Positions 8,056 to 15,793 of a DNA stretch of 38,659 nucleotides are shown here, one piece after another (position 1 is the stretch's first letter; the number at the start of each line of letters is the position of its first letter). The notes under the pieces are model-generated. The model saw nothing but the letters and a program-made list of their open reading frames with translations. It made no database searches and was not told the origin of the DNA. The translations under genes were made by a program, and so were the position numbers. The stretch is from Ardenticatenaceae bacterium (GTDB taxonomy: Bacteria > Chloroflexota > Anaerolineae > Promineifilales > Promineifilaceae), in assembly GCA_011525915.1 (NCBI GenBank), contig WYBM01000045.1, positions 1-38,659 of the forward strand. The letters run 5' to 3'.

Positions 8056-9885
8056 ATGAAACGTCGTCAGCGTCGCCCAATTTCACACCGCTATCTGATC
8101 GGTTTATTGTTTTGTATGGTGACCCTGGTCATGACCGGAGCCTACCATTTTCCCTCTCAGCCAGCCGCCGCCGCCCCACTTGCGTACCAAACGCCGGTAT
8201 TTTCTATACCCCAGAGCAGCTATCCGGGCGCTGAAGGCAGCACCATTCAAGTTGTCATCCAAATAAGTGCGGCACCGCCGGTCGGTTCACCAGCCAGCGT
8301 GCAATACGCCACCACCCCGGGCACGGCTTTACCGGGTACAGATTATACGGCCGTCAGTGGTGTCATCACCTTCACCAATACCTCGCCCCTACAGGCATTT
8401 ATCCCTATTCAGACATTTGTTAACAACAGTTCATTTAGCAACCGCAGCTTTACGTTTTCTATTGCTAATGCCACAAATGCCACAATTGACCCTACACGCA
8501 CGTCCACCCAGGTGATCATTCAAAATACCAATGCAACGGCCACTGCTACGGGCACGGGCGCCCCACCCATCTTTGCCGATGCGCTGGAACCAAACAACAG
8601 TTTTAACGAGGCCAGCCAGATAGACGCGGGGGCCGCGGCGCGCTGTAACCTTACCTTTTACCCGCCGGGCGACGAAGATTATTTCCGTTGGTGGGCTCAG
8701 GCCGGCATCTCTTACCGCGTCTCTACCAGCAACCTACAGGCCGGCATAGATACCTTGCTGCGTGTTTACAACACCAATCAGAACCAGATCGGCGAAAATG
8801 ATGACCAATCACCAGGCAGCCGTAACTCCAGCTTTGAATTTACCGCCTCTGTGACCGGCTACTACTATGCTCGTGTTGTCAACACCATACCTGGTGATCC
8901 GGTAGACAAGACATATTGTTTTGAAGTCAGCCGCTTTGTGCAGGCTACGCTGACGCCACCGCCGGGCCTCCCCAGTGGCGCCGATGAATGTGAATACAAC
9001 AGCACCCTTGAGTTTGCTTGCCTGATTGTCGCGGGCCAGACGTTGTCATTGACATTTGTCCCCACCTTTGGCAGCCACCAAGATACCGACATGTTCCGCC
9101 TGTGGGTAAAGCCGGGTATCTTTTACACCTGTGAAACCGTCATCCCTTCTGGCTCGGCGGCTGACACCAACATGATCTTGTTAGATAGAAACGGCAACCC
9201 GTTTAACCCCTGGATTGGCAATGATGACAAAGAGCAAGGGGATTTTGGCAGTAAGGTGGAGTACCTGGCCACGTATACGGGCTGGCTCTACATTGAAGTA
9301 GGGCCGGTTAACGTGCCGCCATTAGAAGAAGCGCCGCTGCATACCTACACCCTCACCTGCACCCAACTGGTAGCCACCCCCACACCTACGGCCACCAATA
9401 CCTCTACCCCGGCACCAGCGCCGCCCGGCGGTTCCTTTTCTACGCCAACGCCCATACCCACCATTGCCTTCCCTACCCCATTACCTACCTCCACACCCAT
9501 TAACCCGGCCGACTTTATTCCTACCCCTGTGCCGCCGCCGCTTATAGACGTGCAGCCGTTACCCACAGCCACTCCTCTGGCCGGTGGTGGACAAACAGTG
9601 AACATTCATGTGACCATCTTTTATGACAGCAACGGCGATTACCAACCAGAATTGACCGAGGGGATTATGGGGTTGGACGTAGCCCTCTTTGACAATGCCA
9701 CCGGTGAACTGCTTTCTTATGGGCAAACCAATCAGGCAGGGATGATTCACTTTGAAAACATCCAGGCGACTGGGACCGTTCGTATTCTGGTGCCCTATTT
9801 GAATTACAGTCAGATCATCACACAATCTACAGATGATGTTCTCATTCGTGTGGCACCCGGCACCTTGCCCATTGGCATTCCATAG
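8056..9885 (+). CDS. Secreted multidomain protein: Calx-beta, two PPC domains, C-terminal SdrD/Cna-B-like domain
   Basis: An exported protein of about 609 residues. The N terminus (MKRRQRRP, then a hydrophobic stretch) is a signal peptide ending near QPAAAAP. A Calx-beta-like domain (about 45-160) shows YATTPGTALPGTDYTAVSGVITF. Two pre-peptidase C-terminal (PPC) domains follow: about 175-290 (ALEPNNSFNEASQI...DEDYFRWWA) and about 305-445 (DTDMFRLWVKPG). A Thr/Pro-rich linker (about 445-525) leads to a terminal beta-sandwich (TIFYDSNGDYQPELTEGIMGLDVALFD) of SdrD B-like type. No peptidase, LPxTG or membrane anchor is visible, so it is probably secreted or loosely wall-bound. An upstream in-frame ATG (8041) is possible, but it puts apolar residues before the charged n-region. 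Confidence 0.85.
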   Translation: MKRRQRRPISHRYLIGLLFCMVTLVMTGAYHFPSQPAAAAPLAYQTPVFSIPQSSYPGAEGSTIQVVIQISAAPPVGSPASVQYATTPGTALPGTDYTAVSGVITFTNTSPLQAFIPIQTFVNNSSFSNRSFTFSIANATNATIDPTRTSTQVIIQNTNATATATGTGAPPIFADALEPNNSFNEASQIDAGAAARCNLTFYPPGDEDYFRWWAQAGISYRVSTSNLQAGIDTLLRVYNTNQNQIGENDDQSPGSRNSSFEFTASVTGYYYARVVNTIPGDPVDKTYCFEVSRFVQATLTPPPGLPSGADECEYNSTLEFACLIVAGQTLSLTFVPTFGSHQDTDMFRLWVKPGIFYTCETVIPSGSAADTNMILLDRNGNPFNPWIGNDDKEQGDFGSKVEYLATYTGWLYIEVGPVNVPPLEEAPLHTYTLTCTQLVATPTPTATNTSTPAPAPPGGSFSTPTPIPTIAFPTPLPTSTPINPADFIPTPVPPPLIDVQPLPTATPLAGGGQTVNIHVTIFYDSNGDYQPELTEGIMGLDVALFDNATGELLSYGQTNQAGMIHFENIQATGTVRILVPYLNYSQIITQSTDDVLIRVAPGTLPIGIP

Positions 9886-9933
9886 TGACACCAGGCCATT
9901 GCATCACTTACTTCCCAAAACAAGGTTGTATTT

Positions 9934-11349
9934 ATGTCCTTAGAGCCCCAAGAAGAAACAACCCCGGAATTGTCCACGCCTGACGGCCGTTTACCTGCAT
10001 CGTTCAGCCAAAGAATATCGGCTTTGCCCAATAAGCCGATAGTGCTGGGCATTGTGGGAACCATTATCCTGGTTAGCGGCCTGTGTGTCGTCTGTATCCT
10101 GACCGTGTTACTTGTACGGGAATGGCGGCAGAACGAGACACCAGCCGTAGCCGCAGAGCCCACACTCACTGTTTTGGCGCCTATTCCCACAAGCGGGCCA
10201 CAGATTCACGTGGTCAGCAATTCCGGCCCCATGACTGTCACGCTGGGTACACCGGTGCTGTTGAAACTGGCTGGGCAAGAGTTTGATGTGACCACAGACA
10301 TTATTGGCGCCGACGGTGTATGGGCACCAACCATCCAGGGCGAAGGCAAAGCTACCTGGATCAGTGGCACCGTGGTGAATTATATACTGGGTTTACCAGC
10401 CTCAGACGCCAATAAAGCCTTGTTGACGCAACTGGCGCCGGGGGACGAGATTCAATTGATTACCAACGGCCGTACCAGCTTCACCTTTACCTTTGCTGAA
10501 CGTAATGTACTGCCGGTGAATGATCGCAGCGTCTACACTCAACGAACTCCTGGCATTACCCTGATTCTGCTGGGGCCAGATGGCAATGACCGGCTGGTGG
10601 TTCATGGGTTGGCAAAAAGCTCAGAAGTAGAAAGTGCACCAACCAATGTGGTAGAAATGGGGGATACGGCCCAACTGGATAATGTGCAGATCACCGCCAA
10701 TGCCGCCATTTATGTGGCTGACCGGGCAGAGATTCCGGCCGGTTTTGCCTTCTTTCAGGTGGATTATGCCATTCAAAACGTGGGGTTAACAGCGCTGGAC
10801 ACCAGCAGCCTGGAGATGACATTGATAGATGATCTGGGCAACCGGTACGCTCTAAATCCGGCGGCCAGCCGATCTGGCAACTACCCGATATTAAACGGTT
10901 TTTTGAATGCCAACCAGGTAGTGAATGCGACCGCCGGTTACCAGGTGCCGTTGGGCCTGGACAGCGAAACCGTCAATTGGGTGGTGACCAACCGGGAAAC
11001 CGGGGCACAGGTATTTATGACGCTGCCATTCACGGGGGGGGAAACGGCCGCACAAGGCGCCAGTACCACGCTCTTCCGGGCAGAAGTCTCTGCTGACCTG
11101 ACCAGCCTAAACCTGGGGGGCCAGATCACCAACCTGGGAACCCAGCCGCTTGTCGTCAGCGAATCAGATATTCAGTTAAAGACACCAGAGGGAACTATCT
11201 ATCTGCTGCTTTCCACCAATCCCCCCTTACCCTGGACGGCTCCCCCCGGCCAAACGGTGCAATTCTTTTTGTCTTACCAGCGGCCCCAAGGGGGTACGGC
11301 CGTGTTTCGGGTGCTTAACCAGGAATTTCAAATAACCGAACTACCTTAA
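9934..11349 (+). CDS. Membrane-anchored protein with degenerate sortase-like and DUF4352-like domains
   Basis: 471 residues: a short polar N terminus, one membrane helix (about 36-61) and a large outer part. Residues about 105-226 look like a class E-type sortase barrel: GVWAPTIQGEGKATWISGTVVNYILGLP, APGDEIQLITNGRTSF, NVLPVNDRSV, GITLILLGPDGNDRLVVHG. The usual catalytic His (G-H after the N-x-V strand) is replaced by the YILGLP segment, and the TLxTC cysteine by LILLG. Only the late Arg (Arg220) remains, so transpeptidase activity is unlikely. Residues about 245-345 (FAFFQVDYAIQNVGLTALDTSSLEMTLIDDLGNRY) match the DUF4352 immunoglobulin-like pattern. It follows the Calx-beta protein by 48 bp and probably acts with it at the cell surface. 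The family call is from pattern alone. Confidence 0.65.
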   Translation: MSLEPQEETTPELSTPDGRLPASFSQRISALPNKPIVLGIVGTIILVSGLCVVCILTVLLVREWRQNETPAVAAEPTLTVLAPIPTSGPQIHVVSNSGPMTVTLGTPVLLKLAGQEFDVTTDIIGADGVWAPTIQGEGKATWISGTVVNYILGLPASDANKALLTQLAPGDEIQLITNGRTSFTFTFAERNVLPVNDRSVYTQRTPGITLILLGPDGNDRLVVHGLAKSSEVESAPTNVVEMGDTAQLDNVQITANAAIYVADRAEIPAGFAFFQVDYAIQNVGLTALDTSSLEMTLIDDLGNRYALNPAASRSGNYPILNGFLNANQVVNATAGYQVPLGLDSETVNWVVTNRETGAQVFMTLPFTGGETAAQGASTTLFRAEVSADLTSLNLGGQITNLGTQPLVVSESDIQLKTPEGTIYLLLSTNPPLPWTAPPGQTVQFFLSYQRPQGGTAVFRVLNQEFQITELP

Positions 11350-11374
11350 AACAATGCCCGGTACTTTTCAGCAA

Positions 11375-11398
11375 ACCTGCCTTATCAGCAGGTCTTTT
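11375..11398 (+). terminator. Rho-independent terminator
   Basis: ACCTGC/GCAGGT stem with a 7-base loop, followed by CTTTT. It ends the plus-strand surface-protein unit before the convergent minus-strand gene. Confidence 0.65.
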
Positions 11399-11427
11399 AA
11401 GAATAACTTTGGGCCTTTGCTGGGTAA

Positions 11428-11453
11428 TCAGTCATCAGTGTTCAGTCATCAGT
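11428..11453. repeat. CAGTCATCAGT-type direct repeat
   Basis: TCAGTCATCAGT occurs at 11428-11439 and again at 11442-11453, joined by GT. It has the same word family as the other intergenic CAGT repeats and lies between convergent genes. Confidence 0.5.
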
Positions 11454-11473
11454 CCAGAAGAACACGCCACTGA

Positions 11474-11980
11474 TCACCCCTTTTCATCCCCGTTCACCAG
11501 AAATTCCATGGATGATCTTTGTCGCTGGCCGCCCCGGCTGGTGGCGTAAAGGGCCACCCCCACCAGGATCATACCACTGGCCAGGATAAGGCCGCCAAAT
11601 TGAAACGGGCCAACAAACGGCCGTTCAAACCGTGGATTCACATGCGTGCCTATACCGATCATGTCGGCCAGCCCGGCCACATAGGCAAACACCAGCCCGG
11701 TGGCGGCCAACCGCATACCAATATCTGCTTGCAAAGAACGGGGGGTATCTTCCGGGCGCAAGCGGCGTGCGTACAAAAACGCCGCCAACGTCAGGCAGGT
11801 TAGCCCCACCAACAGTTGGAACATCTGCACAATGCCAAAACCCGGCGTCAAGTCTAACCCCAACCGGTCAACCCCCAGGGCCAGCAAAATAGAGGCCAGG
11901 CCCAATACCAACAACAACAGTGTCAGAATTGCCCGAACACTGCCTAATTTTGAGTCACCATGAGTGTTTACTTCGTTCAT
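11474..11980 (-). CDS. Small integral membrane protein of unknown function
   Basis: 168 residues with four predicted membrane helices (about 15-36, 50-68, 88-108, 130-150) and short polar ends. I do not recognise a family. The chosen ATG at 11980 follows TAGGT with a 5-base spacing; an in-frame ATG 8 codons upstream lacks a comparable site. The gene lies just downstream of tRNA-Pro and its terminator, so it needs its own promoter or read-through. Confidence 0.7.
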   Translation of the reverse strand: MNEVNTHGDSKLGSVRAILTLLLLVLGLASILLALGVDRLGLDLTPGFGIVQMFQLLVGLTCLTLAAFLYARRLRPEDTPRSLQADIGMRLAATGLVFAYVAGLADMIGIGTHVNPRFERPFVGPFQFGGLILASGMILVGVALYATSRGGQRQRSSMEFLVNGDEKG

Positions 11981-12003
11981 AGTACCTATCAAACTATCGG
12001 CCA

Positions 12004-12036
12004 AACAAAAACGCCACGCAGGTAACCACGCGGCGT
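12004..12036 (-). terminator. Terminator after tRNA-Pro (probably bidirectional)
   Basis: On the minus strand an 8-bp stem (ACGCCGCG with CGTGGCGT, one G-U pair) is followed by TTTTTGTTT. A T tract also follows the hairpin on the plus strand (GTCTTTTTCC). Confidence 0.7.
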
Positions 12037-12048
12037 CTTTTTCCTATC

Positions 12049-12125
12049 TGGTCGGGGCAGCGGGATTCGAACCCACGACCTCTTCAACCCCATTGAAGCG
12101 CGCTACCAAGCTGCGCCATGCCCCG
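12049..12125 (-). tRNA. tRNA-Pro (anticodon GGG), CCA encoded
   Basis: The minus-strand sequence opens CGGGGCATGGCGCAG. The acceptor pairs CGGGGCA/TGCCCCG. The anticodon stem CTTCA/TGAAG encloses ATGGGGT, giving anticodon GGG. The T loop is TTCGAAT, and discriminator A is followed by genomic CCA. 77 nt in all. Confidence 0.95.
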
Positions 12126-12135
12126 AACGCCCGGC

Positions 12136-12164
12136 ATTATAACAAAACGGATCAGGCCGGGCAA
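12136..12164 (-). promoter_or_regulatory. Promoter of tRNA-Pro
   Basis: On the minus strand TTGCCC (12164-12159), 17-bp spacer, TATAAT (12141-12136), 10 bases before the tRNA. It sits directly behind the stop codon of the CPBP protease gene. Confidence 0.7.
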
Positions 12165-12165
12165 A

Positions 12166-13167
12166 TCAGGGAATAAAATAGGACGTTAACAACGCCAGCA
12201 GCCCCAAGACAAAGTTGTAACCTGCGTGAACAAAAACAGCCATTGTTGTATGATGCCGCCGCCGCACATAGCCAAAGGCCAACCCAATGATCAATACCGT
12301 GAGCGTTGCCGGCGTGAAAAAGCCATATTGCACATGAACCAGGGCAAACAAAAGCGCGGTAGGAACCCAACCAAAGAGTGGTTGTAACGCCCCACGAAAC
12401 AACAACTCTTCACCGATACCAGAAGCCAACGCCAGAATGGCCCATTCGCCCAGGGTATCCAGGCTGCTTTGCAACTCCCGGTTCAAATCACCCATCAATT
12501 CTGCCTGCTCCGGGTTCGCCAGTGCCCACAGACTTCCAATCAAGGTTTGTATCCACACCAGACCCAGTACCCAACCAACCCCTTCCCATAGTTGCCGGTA
12601 CGTCATGCGTTTAATACCCAGCCGTTCCCTTGTTTGTGCCAGATCACGGCGGGTAAACAAGCCCACACCCAAAAGCCCCAGCAGCACAAAAGTGAGCTGC
12701 TGTAACACGATGGCCGGAATGCTAATGGGGCCTATGCCTTCTACGATGTCGGTCACACTGTTTTGGGTCACTTGAACAAGTGTGCCCCCCACCAGCCAGC
12801 CTATACACACCAACGCCAGTGTATGCACAGAAGAGTTGGGGTCCACAGGTAATACCTGGGACAGGTGAAGGCGGGTGGCGTGTAAACTGACCACTATGCC
12901 CCACACGGCCGTGATTTGCAGAACCATTCCCAGCGTCAGCGCGTTACTGATGAAGGGAAAGAGAGCTTCACCGGTGGGGCCTGTCATCTGGGCGATCTGG
13001 GCATCAGAGGTGAACACAAAAAACACGCCGATCATAAATAGGGGCAGGTTAACAGCCAGCAAAACCCCATCAAACAGGCGGCGAGAACGAAGATGAGCGG
13101 ATTTGGTGATCAGGTTGGCAGCAATGATAAGGGCAACGATAAGCGTAAGGCTGATGATTAAATTCAT
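12166..13167 (-). CDS. CPBP-family intramembrane metalloprotease (Abi/CAAX protease-like)
   Basis: A polytopic membrane protein of 333 residues with about eight helices. It carries the three signature motifs of the CPBP (CAAX protease and bacteriocin-processing) family: GEELLFRG (Glu253, Glu254, Arg258), FALVH (His278) and HAGYN (His314, Asn318). The glutamates and histidines form the presumed metal-dependent active site within the membrane. Members process prenylated peptides or bacteriocins or act in immunity to them; the substrate here is unknown, and no bacteriocin-like gene is adjacent. The gene follows the DUF421 gene by 16 bp on the same strand, so the two are probably cotranscribed. 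Confidence 0.9.
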   Translation of the reverse strand: MNLIISLTLIVALIIAANLITKSAHLRSRRLFDGVLLAVNLPLFMIGVFFVFTSDAQIAQMTGPTGEALFPFISNALTLGMVLQITAVWGIVVSLHATRLHLSQVLPVDPNSSVHTLALVCIGWLVGGTLVQVTQNSVTDIVEGIGPISIPAIVLQQLTFVLLGLLGVGLFTRRDLAQTRERLGIKRMTYRQLWEGVGWVLGLVWIQTLIGSLWALANPEQAELMGDLNRELQSSLDTLGEWAILALASGIGEELLFRGALQPLFGWVPTALLFALVHVQYGFFTPATLTVLIIGLAFGYVRRRHHTTMAVFVHAGYNFVLGLLALLTSYFIP

Positions 13168-13183
13168 GGTCCATCATGGGTGT

Positions 13184-13678
13184 TTATCTTTTATAGGGCA
13201 CGGCCGTGATGGAGCCATCCCCTTCCATATAGGCTTCCTTCACTTCAGACACGTCCGTATACCCTTCCCGGCGCAAATGTGTTAGAAGTTCATCCTCGGT
13301 GAGCAGTTCTTTGCGCATGTTGTGGGGCAGCATACGGCCGTTTTTGATGAGCAGCAGCGGCGGTGGATGGTACCACTGCTGCACCGCCGGATAACGATGC
13401 CCCAGCCAGTCCAGCGCATACGTCCAAAAGACAATGGTGGCAATTAACAACAATCCGTCGGCCAGCGACCGGTGGTCACGCGCCATAGCATTTTGGGCCG
13501 CAGCTGCTACCAACGCTACCATTAAAATCTCCGCCAACCCCACCGATGTACTGCCAATGCGCCGGAAAGCCAGCCGCAACAAGCCAAAAAGCACCAGGTA
13601 CATAAGCGTACCACGAATGATTATCTCTAGAACAGGAATACTAGGAACAAAAATTCCCGGCCAATTGATGCCCATCAT
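13184..13678 (-). CDS. DUF421 (YetF/YcaP-like) membrane protein
   Basis: 164 residues: membrane helices near the N terminus and centre (about 20-45 and 75-98), then the soluble DUF421 tail with PPPLLLIKNGRML, ELLTEDELLTHLRREGYTDVSEVKEAYMEGDGSI. Function of the family is poorly known; B. subtilis relatives are sporulation- or envelope-associated. On the minus strand TATAAT lies only 7 bases before the ATG at 13678 and there is no Shine-Dalgarno, so the mRNA may be leaderless. An in-frame GTG 8 codons upstream would overlap that -10 box and is less likely. Confidence 0.8.
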   Translation of the reverse strand: MMGINWPGIFVPSIPVLEIIIRGTLMYLVLFGLLRLAFRRIGSTSVGLAEILMVALVAAAAQNAMARDHRSLADGLLLIATIVFWTYALDWLGHRYPAVQQWYHPPPLLLIKNGRMLPHNMRKELLTEDELLTHLRREGYTDVSEVKEAYMEGDGSITAVPYKR

Positions 13679-13736
13679 AGGCGGGATTATAGCTAATATC
13701 ACAGAAACGCCACCTGACAGTGCCCTGGAGAGGTAA

Positions 13737-13832
13737 TCAGTATACAGTCAGTCACTGTTCAGTGATCAGTATCTTTACTGAATACTGGCCACTGCTTACT
13801 GAATACTGGCCACTGCTTACTGAATACTGGCC
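13737..13832. repeat. CAGT-rich repeat with a 21-bp tandem array
   Basis: The left part is a run of CAGT/ACTG words (CAGTATACAGTCAGTCACTGTTCAG split over several units). The right part is a 21-bp unit repeated in tandem: 13775-13795, 13796-13816 and 16 bases of a third at 13817-13832, identical where they overlap. The last copy touches the stop codon of the SpoIIM-like gene. It contains TACTGAATACTGGCC, close to the words in the 1752-1829 repeat. Confidence 0.75.
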
Positions 13833-14801
13833 TTAATTCGGTGCCTGATGACGGCCGGCCAGCAGCAAATAACTGTACAACACGATCCCCGTGACCAACC
13901 CCGCACCCCATTTTGCGGGCCAGGGGATGGTCTCATTGGGCGACACAAACCCTTCAATGATGCCGGCGACCACCAACAAGGGCACACACCCTAAAATAAG
14001 GATAAGTGCCTGGCGGGCGCTTACCTTCACGGCATCCCGGCGACGGTACAGCCCTGGATGTACGATGGCCCAGCCAATCATCAATCCAGAACCGCCGGCA
14101 ATAAAAATGGTGGTCAATTCAATAACACCGTGCCCAATAACAAACGTCCATAACTCGAAGCCCACGTCATAATGGGCTGTTAACCCGGTTAATCCCCCCA
14201 GCAGCAGCCCATTAAAGATCATAGCATAGACTGTTAACAGCCCGGCTGTCATGCCGCCACCAAAGGCCATAAAAGATACCCGGATGTTGTTTTGCATGAT
14301 AAAGGCAGATGCACCGGGCCGATCATTCAGTGGGATTTTGGTCCATAACTCCCGGTCTTCAATTTGGGGAATCAGTTCCTGTACCTGGGCCGGCAAGAGC
14401 CAGCTGGCCGCTTCTGGCTGCCAATTTGTCAACAAGCCGGCCAGTAGCGCTGGCACCACAAGCAGCAATGCAGCCACAACCACAAACAGCAGATTCTGGC
14501 GAAAAGTAGCGGGAAAGGTATAGACCACATAGCGTTTTAAACGCCGCCAGGCCAGCGGCTCTCCCTGGTAAATGACAGCGTGGCCGCGGGCTACCAATTG
14601 GTTCAAATAAACTGTTACCCGGTGACGCGGAATTTCGCGCTGCGCCAGCGCCAGGTCAGAGGTAACTTCCCGGTACAACCTGCCTACCATCTTTACTTCT
14701 TCTGGAGAGAGTTGCTTGGTATTTTTCTGGCAGCGATCAAGTAGATCTGAGAGTTGTTTCCAGGTAGTCTGGCGAGATTGGTAAAATTTTTCCACGTTCA
14801 T
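13833..14801 (-). CDS. SpoIIM-family (stage II sporulation protein M-like) membrane protein
   Basis: 322 residues from MNVEKFYQSR. The soluble N-terminal helical part (about 1-85) is typical of SpoIIM-domain proteins (RQTTWKQLSDLLDRC, TSDLALAQREIPRH). It is followed by five or more membrane helices including NNIRVSFMAFGGGMTAGLLTVYAMIFNGLLLG and the HGVIELTTIFIAGGSGLMIGWA segment. In spore formers SpoIIM takes part in engulfment; in non-sporulating lineages SpoIIM-like genes accompany RDD, MoxR and DUF58 genes with an unclear envelope role. Here the divergent neighbour is an RDD protein, which fits that association. No clear ribosome-binding site decides between Met at 14801 and 14810. Confidence 0.85.
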   Translation of the reverse strand: MNVEKFYQSRQTTWKQLSDLLDRCQKNTKQLSPEEVKMVGRLYREVTSDLALAQREIPRHRVTVYLNQLVARGHAVIYQGEPLAWRRLKRYVVYTFPATFRQNLLFVVVAALLLVVPALLAGLLTNWQPEAASWLLPAQVQELIPQIEDRELWTKIPLNDRPGASAFIMQNNIRVSFMAFGGGMTAGLLTVYAMIFNGLLLGGLTGLTAHYDVGFELWTFVIGHGVIELTTIFIAGGSGLMIGWAIVHPGLYRRRDAVKVSARQALILILGCVPLLVVAGIIEGFVSPNETIPWPAKWGAGLVTGIVLYSYLLLAGRHQAPN

Positions 14802-14838
14802 GTGGCGCATGGTAGCGCGAATAGGCTATGTACGCAAC

Positions 14839-14867
14839 TTTACCACGCCCGGTGGCTGAGGTACAAT
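14839..14867 (+). promoter_or_regulatory. Probable promoter of the RDD-protein gene
   Basis: TTTACC (14839-14844), 17-bp spacer, TACAAT (14862-14867), in the divergent spacer between the SpoIIM-like and RDD genes. The -35 is a weak match. Confidence 0.4.
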
Positions 14868-14951
14868 GCGCCTCAAACCTCATGCCAGTTGTGGTCTCAA
14901 TAGAATGTCTCAGGCATCATCAGCGGCAAGGTTTAAGAAAAGGACACGGCC

Positions 14952-15755
14952 GTGGCAGCATCTGACGAATTTCTCAACATTCATACCCCTGAAAATGTGG
15001 CCTTCGGCTATGAAATTGTGGGCATTGGCTCACGTTTTATGGCCGCATTGGTAGATTCCGTGATCATTGGCATTGTATATCTCATTGTGGTGTTGGCCAT
15101 GGTGTTTGTGCTGGGTAACTTTGTAGACGATAACAGTATGGTGGGCAGTTTTGTGGCCGGGCTGTTTGGGTTATTAGGTTTCCTTTTTATCTGGGGATAT
15201 TACATTCTCTTTGAAATGATGTGGAACGGCCGTTCACCCGGCAAGCAGATGGTAGGCCTGCGGGTGATCCGCCGCGACGGCGCGCCCATTACCCTGGCAG
15301 AATCGATCATTCGTAATCTGGTACGCCTGGTCGACTTTTTGCCATTTGCTTACGGCGCTGGCGTTGTCACCATGTTTATCGATGGGCAGTCACGCCGCCT
15401 GGGGGATCTGGCTGCCGGCACCCTGGTCGTGCGAGATCGGGAAGACGTCACCCTGGAAAGCCTGGCCTCTACAACACATCACACCACAGCCCGCAGCGAA
15501 TTAACACCGGCCAATGACATAGAAAGCCTGGTCATGTCATGGCCGTTGGAGCGGCTGAGTGAAGACGACATCCATTTGGTGGAAGAATTTCTACGCCGGC
15601 GCAGCACCATGGCCAATGGCGCCACACTGGCCGGGCATATTTATCAGAAGCTCATAAACAAAATGGAAATCACTGACCAGGGCATCAGCCCCTCTTCTAT
15701 ACGTACGCTGCAATGTCTGGAAGCTATTATCAGAGTATACCGCCACCACGCCTGA
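14952..15755 (+). CDS. RDD-family membrane protein
   Basis: 267 residues. The RDD domain (about 20-175) has the signature GSRFMAALVDSVIIG with Arg28 and Asp35 in the first helix, a second helix pair, WNGRSPGKQMVGLRVIRRDG between helices, and RNLVRLVDFLPF. A soluble tail of about 90 residues follows. The family may transport or modify envelope components; function is not established. Translation starts at GTG 14952, with AAAGGA about 7 bases upstream; the start codon belongs to an ACGGCCGT octamer. Divergence from the SpoIIM-like gene suggests common regulation. Confidence 0.88.
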   Translation: MAASDEFLNIHTPENVAFGYEIVGIGSRFMAALVDSVIIGIVYLIVVLAMVFVLGNFVDDNSMVGSFVAGLFGLLGFLFIWGYYILFEMMWNGRSPGKQMVGLRVIRRDGAPITLAESIIRNLVRLVDFLPFAYGAGVVTMFIDGQSRRLGDLAAGTLVVRDREDVTLESLASTTHHTTARSELTPANDIESLVMSWPLERLSEDDIHLVEEFLRRRSTMANGATLAGHIYQKLINKMEITDQGISPSSIRTLQCLEAIIRVYRHHA

Positions 15756-15793
15756 ATTCGACGCCAACCACTTTTACACTATACTTCTACCTC

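Noticed and set aside
7962..8234. Small membrane-like reading frame before the Calx-beta protein
   Set aside because: It overlaps the promoter and the signal-peptide region of the real gene in another frame, and its residues after 30 are a frame shadow.
13833..14801. Evidence that the organism sporulates, from the SpoIIM-like gene
   Set aside because: SpoIIM-domain proteins are common in non-sporulating bacteria, and no other sporulation gene is present here.
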